Assembly (NCBI RefSeq): GCF_029784165.1
Contig: NC_073696.1
Coordinates: 87,677,381-87,741,380 of the forward strand
Source: Wyeomyia smithii
Lineage: Eukaryota > Arthropoda > Insecta > Diptera > Culicidae
DNA: 64,000 nt
Direction: 5' to 3'
The first letter of the stretch is position 1, and every line of letters begins with the position of its first letter. Made by a program: the position numbers and the translations under genes. The notes under the pieces are model-generated. The model saw nothing but the letters and a program-made list of their open reading frames with translations, was not told the DNA's origin and did not search any database. Below, piece by piece: positions 52,501 through 61,500 of this stretch.

Positions 52501-55500
52501 TTTGTTCCACAATAGCGAGTGCGGTGCAGCTGTTAAAGCTTTGCGACATTAAGAAACGAGAGCTGCATACGAGTCAACTTCCAGGCACCGCGGAGCATGT
52601 TACCTGTATTCTGCACACGGCAGCAACAATAACCATCGTACGCTGCAGGATATTTTGCTGGCACAGCTGCTGGAGGGCACAGCGGAGAGCAAATTTTATA
52701 CGCGGCCAACAAAATAATCGATGCTACCGGTGGTGGTGTGATCATCAGCATTCTGTAGCTACATTTCGAGCTGAAGATTATGAAATCGGTTCTTTTCAGA
52801 ACTATAAGATGATGAAGATAAGAGTTATGAGAATTTTCACAACTACTACTAGTGTGAAATTTTTATCTATTTCTAAATAATTATTTTTACAATCACGACC
52901 AGGACGCACCAAATATAAACGGTAGTGTTACCTATGAATAGTTTATCACAACAAGATATGACCCTCATTTCAAGAATTTGCACTGCTAAATTGAGTGATC
53001 CGGTTTAATTGTTTGTTTGTGTTCACTCGAACACCGTTATCAGTCAAATGTTAGAAACGAAAATTAGTTAATCTAAGAACCAATGTGATTTGCGCATCGG
53101 GAAAGCAAAACCTTTCTTTTGATGCTTATGAAAATCACTCAGTAGTATCGAAGGTGTTTTGGTTTGTTCCTCTTTCTCGAAGCTACGTAGCCACGCCTTA
53201 ATTGCAAAAATCTGCTCTGAACTCGATACAAAAGACTGCGTGTAGAAAATTCAGCTTCAGTTTAGTTTGTTACACATAAGCGAGAGCAGTGCAGCTGTTA
53301 AAGGTACGCGACATTGAGAAACGAGAGCTGCATACGAGTCAACTCAAAATATTCATGGTGCGATTATCAGCGTTCCGTAGCACGAATTTTCAACTGAATA
53401 TTATGGAATCGGTTCTTTTCAGAACTATAGATGCTTGAAGATAAGAGTTATGAGAATTTTCGCAACTACTACTAGTGTAAAAGTTTCATGTATTCATGCA
53501 TCGTTAGTTTCAAAATAACGACTATCAAAAATAAACGGTAGTGTTACCTATGAACAGTTAAGCGCAGCATATAATAATATTAAGTTTAGCATATATTAAA
53601 TATTTAGTCCTACGTCACCATTCCATACAACCCCTAGGGCTGTATACCTTGTAGTATTTTCAGTACAATTGCTGGAATCCCATCTGATTCAGGGGATGAG
53701 GAGAACTTCCATTTCCCTATAGCTGTCAGAACGTCTTTGTCAGAAAACTGTATATCATTCAGACCAATCAATTTATTTGGTACGTTACAAGTTGCTCTCT
53801 GGACTTGCTCTGTGGTAGCCGAATACATTGTTTACAAATTTCCAAAACCGCTTTGGATTTCGTACAAGATCTGATTGCGTTACATCACATATTGTTTGTA
53901 GAGAAAGCGGTTGCAATTGCTTTACTTGTTACTGGCGCAATTAAATTCACGTTTGGTCACTGCGATGTGCAATGTTTACTTCAGTGCTGCTCTTAGACGT
54001 GTAAGTATTCACATTCGCCGGTTTGACCAACAAGGAATCAACCGCGGACGAGAAGCAGGAACGTGAATATTCTAAATTTATTATTCTAAATATAACATAA
54101 AGAAATTAATGTTTCAAATAAATTGCTTGTTCAGTCAATAAATTTTGAATTTTCTTAACTCAAAAACGTGCGGAAAGTTTCATTCAAATCAAAAACTTCT
54201 ATCAAAAGTTTGCATATTTTCAGATAATTTCTGCTGGAAACGGTCTAATAGCTATCATGTATTGCCAGCAATCAACTATAACCTCCTACCTTGAAATAAA
54301 CCTGTACAAATTGAATTTCGAAATGTTACATGAAATTTATACAACCGGTAAAAATGATTCCTGAAAATATTGCACGACAAAAAAAACTGTGAATTTCGCT
54401 TACCATAACGCACCATTTACTCCCGGCGACTTTCCTCCTTTGGTTATTGGTACGGCACCATCGCTGAAACCCCGCAAAGCTCTGCCGTCCGCTCGGTAAC
54501 CCTTCGAGTAATGGCGACGAAGTTGGACATCCCCTCCGTGGTACTCGTCGATGGGAAGTGGCAAATCGTGTGTATGAAAACGTGATCCAAATAAACTGGA
54601 ATTACGCTGTAACGCCGCAGGAGTATAGAGCAGCGTGCCGGCTGGCTGCTGTGATGTTGGTGGTGGAGCGTAGAAAAAAAAGGATGTTACATAGCCGGAA
54701 AATATCAAAACGATTCAACCGAATCCTTGTTGAGCCAAGGTTGCAATAACTCCGAAAAAGGAAATGGGAAACCAGCACAGTGCAATAAAAAGCTCAGGCC
54801 GACTGCACGGATTTCAATTGTCGCTGTGTGCCGGAGACGCCCGACTGAACGAGGGAAGCCCTCCGAGCCAAAAGTTGCTCGTCCACAAGGGAACCCAAGA
54901 TCATTTGTTCCAATAAATTTAATACGGAGTGGTGCGATTTATATTTTTCAAGTACCTACGACGAAGTAAAGAATATGAGTTTTGGAAAAGCAATCTGCAC
55001 CTTTGGAGCAAAGCGAATTCTGAGGAAAACTATGATTTCAGCCTCTGTCGTAAACAGCACTTATGGATGTGCTGTGGTTAACTTATGAGCTTTTATGGGA
55101 TTTCAATAGGTAGAGCACCTGGAATACAATGTACTGCGGTAAGGATAAAAAAATACAAAAACTTATGTTCATGAAATAATAATACTCGTATATTATTGCT
55201 TTACTAATTTTAAAACCAACATTAAATAGTTTTCACCACTTCAAAACACTATTCCAAAAGTAAGGCAAATTGAAACTTAAAATGTATACCCAGGCACACA
55301 GATAGAGACCTTCATTCAACTTTATCTGTGAGTACTTATTCTTCATTGTAGCTTTCCTGTAGCACACAGGAGCTTCAAAGTCCAAAACCTCCCCCTCCCC
55401 ATCCACCGAACCAAAATCGTCTTAGAACGCAAAGGAACTTTGGTGGAATCCAACGTTACAAAGTTTTAAAGTCCTCCTGAAGGATCCAGCCCAAAATAGC

Positions 55501-58500
55501 AGGCCGATGCTGGTGAAAAACTTTCCGGGAAAATCGGTTAGCATCAGCGGGTGCGAAAGAAAGCCAGAAACTGAAACGATGTAAGTTTGTTCAAAGTTTT
55601 GCTCCAAACTGTATGAAAACAGCTATTCAAAGTTGGCAGGATTGAAAAAGAAACAGGATTCTTTCTAGGGTAAGCTACCTCTGACAATGGGTTTCCTTTT
55701 AAACCACTTTAAAAGCTTCTCCGAGGAATTAAAAAAAAAATGTAGTCCGAACAATAGTTAATTTACTGTAGTACGAACAAAGATGTTCACCACAGGTTTT
55801 CAGTGGCAGAAAATTCCTTTATTTCGCACTGTTAGCACCGTTAAGTAGGAGCTGTGGCGAAAAAAAAAACAACAACTGAATAATAGTAAGGGATACAGTT
55901 CATCGAACTTCGAAAGAAATCTCTAAAAATAAGGTTTCAACGCTGTCAACGAACTTGCTGAACGTAAAAGTTGTGAAAAAAATGTAGATCACAAATTAGT
56001 TCAAAGATCGGTCAAGTAAGTTGTATTTAACACTTGCTGGAGAAGTATTAAAAAAAAACTGCCGTGATAAGAATTTTAATTGATCGATTATGAAAAGGGA
56101 CTACATCAGATAGCTGAACAAACTAGGATGCAAATAGGGTTAGAGTATTCAATCATGTTAGGAACCATATCATTCAACATGGCAATTTGAAACAAAACCG
56201 AAACAAGCCAAACCACAATTATAGTCTTGGACTTCACATCTCTCGGAAGGAGGATCAAGATAAACAAACACTATACAAAAATAATCGTAAGAACTATGCA
56301 CAGTTTTTTGAGTATTTTGTCAAATATTCTAAATTAACATGATATTGAATTTACTTTTTGCGTTTATAACGGTACATCTTACCTCGTAGTACTCATCGTG
56401 GGCGTGTCTCTTCTGCAAACTTATCCGAGAAACGATTTTGAACAGTTTCCATCGTTCTCGGGCTGTCTTGCCAGGACTGCACCGACCGGCCAGGTCCCGG
56501 ATGCAACCGCAGTCGGCAGGCATGTAATTGAACAAAAAGAACAGAAAATTATCTCATCAAAATACAATTGCACTTCAAACGTAACCAGTGCGAGCAGACT
56601 ATAACGAATGCAAAACTTTTCGTAGCTTCCTAACTGGTACTATCTTGGGCAATTTGCTCAAAATTGGAACTGCACCCACTTGGAAACTCACTTCGATTTC
56701 GTTGATGTGAAATAATTGCATTGTAAGGCATAAAGTGTTGCATCTTTTCGTCTGTGCCGACGGTACAGCTGCTAATTACCTTAGTCCCGTTCCATTGGAT
56801 TGCTGCTCCTTGGCGATAATTGCCTTCCACTGCTCTAGCGTTTGCGGGAAATTGTTTTCAATTTCCGATAACGTGCCTGTTGCGCTTACGGCGAACGCCT
56901 CCATTGCTATAATCTGTGAGAAACAAAAAGAGAGAAAATGGTTTCAAAGATCGTGCTGTTAATTTATCATAGGATAAAGTGGACGAAGACACTGCAGTAA
57001 AAGTAAAACCATCTACTGCTGGATCAAATCGTTCGTTGATTTGCGTTACTTCGAATCACAGGTTTGTAACCCTTGGCTTTCTTTGAACTGACTCGAATGA
57101 CTATTTCTTTCAAGCTTTCATGTGAAAAATGCGTTAGTTTACAAAAGAAATCAGTTTCAAGGTTTTTTTTCTCCTTGTTACATTTTGCAATTCAATAAAT
57201 TATTATGTTATATTATATTGTATTGCAACCCTCCCAGATGGTCTCGAGGTACGATGCTGACTTAACAAGCCAGTAGTCGTAGGTTCGAGTCTCGGTTCGG
57301 AAGAGACTGTTAGTGTCAGTAGGATCGTAGCGCTAGCCCCGCAATTGTCCTGTACACTGAAGCAATTGGCTGCGAAGTCTGTGTATAAATCAACAACAGG
57401 TCGAGTTCCGAATCGAAATGTGGCACCAAGGCTTTGTTTCATGGTAGCAAATTTATTTCAAAATTTGTAAGAAACATTCTAGTTAATTCTAATCTTTTGC
57501 TACGAAAACCTAACAAATGATAACAAATAATAATCAGTATATAATCTTGATAGGATTTTCGATACAAATAGTGTTCGACATCGGAACGAAAACGTTGGGT
57601 CCGCGTTTTGGTCCGGTCCGGTCCGGTAAAAAATCGGAACTAGCTCGTTCCGGTCCGATTTGGGTCCGGTCCGATTGGCTTCGTTCCGGTTCCGGTCCGG
57701 AGTCCGGTCCGAAGTCCGGGAACAAAAGTTGCCAGTTTTTTCGAGAGCGTTATTTTAGTGAAAAAAATATTATTTATACATGTTGAAAAATGTTTGACTA
57801 AATCAATACAATACAAACCAAGTTTTGCAATTTGTTTTTCTATTTTTTATTATATTTTTTTCTAATTGAAAAATTTGGAGTGTAGTAACAAAAAAGGCTG
57901 GTTCTACAATTTTCCTAATTTTGGAACATTTATTTAAGCCAACATTTTAGTAAAAGTAGCTGCTGGATTCTTTTCCTACTTAGTCTATTTATGCGTGATG
58001 TGACGAGGACCTGTCCCGAAGAAAATTTGTTTTCGAGTGGAACACTCGATGCAGAAACACACAGGACGTCTCTTGCCATTTACGATAGGTTCGGAAATCT
58101 TTCAGAATTGTCCTGAATGATGAAAAGAAAATAAACAACACCATAAATGAAACAAAAATTATGTATATCGTAACTCACTTTCCACCAATTTAGCCGATGG
58201 CATTCAATTAACAGGGTGACCAGGAGATTTCCAATTTAAATTCCCGGTTTTTTCTTCCCGGTTAGAAATTGATGGTTTTAAAACGCATAACCACGTTTAT
58301 TTATTTACAAAATAATATTGTGAGAGAATCTTGTTAGTTTTGTCATTATTTCATTTCAAAACTTAAAAAAGGGTTAACTTCTTCGGCCAAACCTGTATTT
58401 GCTGTTGATTTTTCGACTTTTCATGACTTAGATTTTCATTATTTCACTCAGCTAAAATCAGGATATAATTTAGAATCAATTTGTGCTTAATGTTTCAGAA

Positions 58501-61500
58501 TATTTTCACATACATTTGTTATTTATTTTGAACCGTTTTTTGGCACAATTTTCTGTCATTTTAGACTTACGTAAATAATTACTGGTTCAATAAAACTGTT
58601 TAAATAGAGCAATATTTGTAACTTTCTGCACTCTCTGGTTGGATTTTCTGCGTTTTGTAGGACTGGTTCTGCTTTTTCAAGCCTTTAAAATATATTTTTA
58701 CAAATTTGGAATTTAATTCAAAGTTGTTTTGGCTGTGAAATTTCATTAATTGTTTTTAAGCTTTGCTACGGATTTTGGCCTTATTCGAAGTGCTTATTTA
58801 AAAATAAAATATATATATTCATTTTCCACTAATTCTGAATTGAATTTCAAATATGATTGTGGATTTTTTTTTTAAATTCAATTTGGAATCTTTTCTAGAG
58901 TTTCTTTCTTCTTCTGATTTCTCGTCAGACTAAAATATAGCAATTTTTTTAGTTAAATTCCAAATTCTGAGTTCATTTTCTCTTTTAGTACCTAATTTTA
59001 AATTGAATTGACTTTAAATTTTTTATTGAATTGACTTTAAATTTTTTTTATTATTTTTCTATTGTTTCCTGATAACTTGTTCATAGTCCTTTTTGAGTTG
59101 ATGAGAGGAAACATTCTAGTTATTTTTCAGAGTTTTTAAAATAATTAGAACATATTTTTTGACCCCGAATCGAGATAGTTTTTCGCCTTGCCTGAATCTG
59201 CAATGAAAGCCGTTTTTGGCAATTTTAAATTTGTTTAAGAATAAATATAAATATAAAGAATAAATTTTTGCATTTTCAACCTAATTATTACCCATTTCCT
59301 TTTGTTCACACACTTCAATTTTGAAATTGATTTTAAATTGATATTATTAGTTTCTTTCAGGCTTCAATACAATTTGATTGCTACTTAGAAACAATTTTTA
59401 CCTTTTTGAGCTGAATAAGAAGATTGTTTTGTTTTTTTTTTTCTGAATCCGCGTTCTAAATTTCAGAATTTTCAACAAAAATCTATTTGAAATTCTAGAT
59501 TTAAATCAATTTAATTTTATTGCTACTTAGAAACAATTTTTGCCTTTTTGAGCTAAATAAGAAGATTGGTTTGTGTTTTCTGATTCCGCGTTCTAGATTT
59601 CAGAATTTTCAACAAAAATCTATTTTAAAAAATTGAATATATTACTTTATAATATCGTTGAATTCTTTTCATATTTATGGTGCATTTCTGGCTTTAAATT
59701 AAAATCTGATTGCTGACTTTTATCGAGAACTTTAGAAACATTTGAACATATCTTTTATCTTGTTATAGTCCCTGTAAACGTTTCATGGCAATTGTGAGCT
59801 GAATTATGAACAACTGTGTGTATTTCTGTCGTTCAAAGTATTTTTTCCGTTTTCTTAAGGATCTTTTGAGGCTCAGTTATGTTTTTTGTTCATCTATTAA
59901 GGCTCAGTTTTTGTCTTGACAATATAGAAAGGACTAATTTGATACCATTGTTATCCTTACGTGGTATTGTTCCAGTTTTTTTTTGGGCGAATAATTTCCG
60001 CAATGGCCCTTATAGTTTTGTCTTTTTTATTTGAAAATTATGTCTTTCTGATTTTAGAGGAGTATGCAAGCAATTTGAGAAAAAACAAAGACAGGCTCTG
60101 CGTTTTAAGCCTCTAGAATACTATTCAATAAACTTTGAATTGAATTTTAAATTATTTTCGTTGCATCTGGTTTTTGAAACGCAAATTCTTTAAAATCAAT
60201 TTCTGAAATTTCTGGCCTCAAGACATTTTCTCAAGCGGATTTAAGCTTAACCGATTACCGGTGGAGAAAAATCAGTTTTTACCTCAAACAATGAACTTCA
60301 AACTCTTATTACTAATCAACTATATGCATAATTAACATAAACTGTATTGCATATTAAGCATCAATCTATTCTCTAACGATGCTGAGTAGTTTCCTCATGT
60401 AAATTTACAAGTATAATTGTTGAACTCAAATCAAAGTTTGAATGTCAGGTAATGCCATATGGCATCATACGCCGGGAATGGGTTAGGTTACGATTTTTTT
60501 ATTTTTTGCTTATTTTCTGATGGCCACTATTATGTCAATCACCGACACCCGGGGAGGCTACATCAACTAGAATCTTAACTAACGATCCGTTGATTAACGG
60601 ACCGGTGCCAACGGCTTCACTTTTCCATGCGATAGAAGAACCCAGAGATTTTTCGCCTCAGAAAATCTCCGGAAGATTGAATCTAGATCAGTTTTGGTTG
60701 ATTGTGAGTGAATAACGTCACCACACAACCATCGACACCTATGGCGTTGGGATTCGAACCCAGACCCAGCGTTGTTGGTGGAGGCATTACTTGTTTCAGG
60801 TTTAAAATATTTTTTTATCATAGTTTAGTTTTTGCCTATTTCAAGTTAACATATAAAATTTTATTGGAATTATCCTTGACTTCTCTGGCCTTCAAAATAT
60901 TTTTTAGTAATTTGAAGTTTTTACCTTCCCTGGGCTTTGTAGGTTTTTGTTGGCGATTTGTAACCCAAAATTCAAATCTTGTTTCTTTTTGAAGAGTATT
61001 TTTACATCAATTGTGAAGAGTTCGGTACATAACTTTGAAACAAACTCAGCCATAAATGACATTAGACGTTGATCCTGTAAAGTGGTGTTTGTTTTGGTGT
61101 TTGATCGCCACTTACTGTCGAAGCCCTAATCAGTGCGAATGAGAAGGGAGACAAATTAGAGAAAAACAATCGCAGCCAACTGTTAGTGTACAGAACAATT
61201 GCGGGACTAGCGCTAAGATCCTATTGACTCTAACGGTCGTCTCTCTTAGCCGAGATTCTAACGAATGACGACTGGCTTCCAGCACCTAACCTCGAGAACC
61301 AATTAAATGGTACACTACTATTAACTATTAACGAGACCGAATTTAGATTAGAAAAACAGTTCGTGACAAAATATCACAATATGTTATAATTTTTACATAT
61401 TCGTTTCATCGGGAAGCTCATACGACAATTCGTATGGCAAACATTCATTGACATAAAAAGTGTTGAAAGGTTCTCGGTAAGAGAAAAGTCTAACTCCATA

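Larger units (their letters stand above)
45434..53620. mobile_element. Older repeat element hosting the I-clade insertion, short inverted ends
   Basis: Left of the I element the sequence is TGACGTAGGACTACGTC (45434 on) and at 53607-53619 the complement TAGTCCTACGTCA appears, giving 13-bp inverted ends TGACGTAGGACTA. Without the I element, the unit would be about 2.3 kb and mainly consists of three tandem copies (51650-53560). The left end with its next 60 bases recurs at 63001. No transposase was seen and no target duplication is clear. Confidence 0.55.

Noticed and set aside
57517..57786. Ser/Gly/Arg-rich open frame
   Set aside because: It comes from the CCGGT-rich simple repeat.
61260..61301. 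Pol III gene at the degraded SINE copy
   Set aside because: The B-box is disrupted, so it is a dead repeat and not a tRNA gene.
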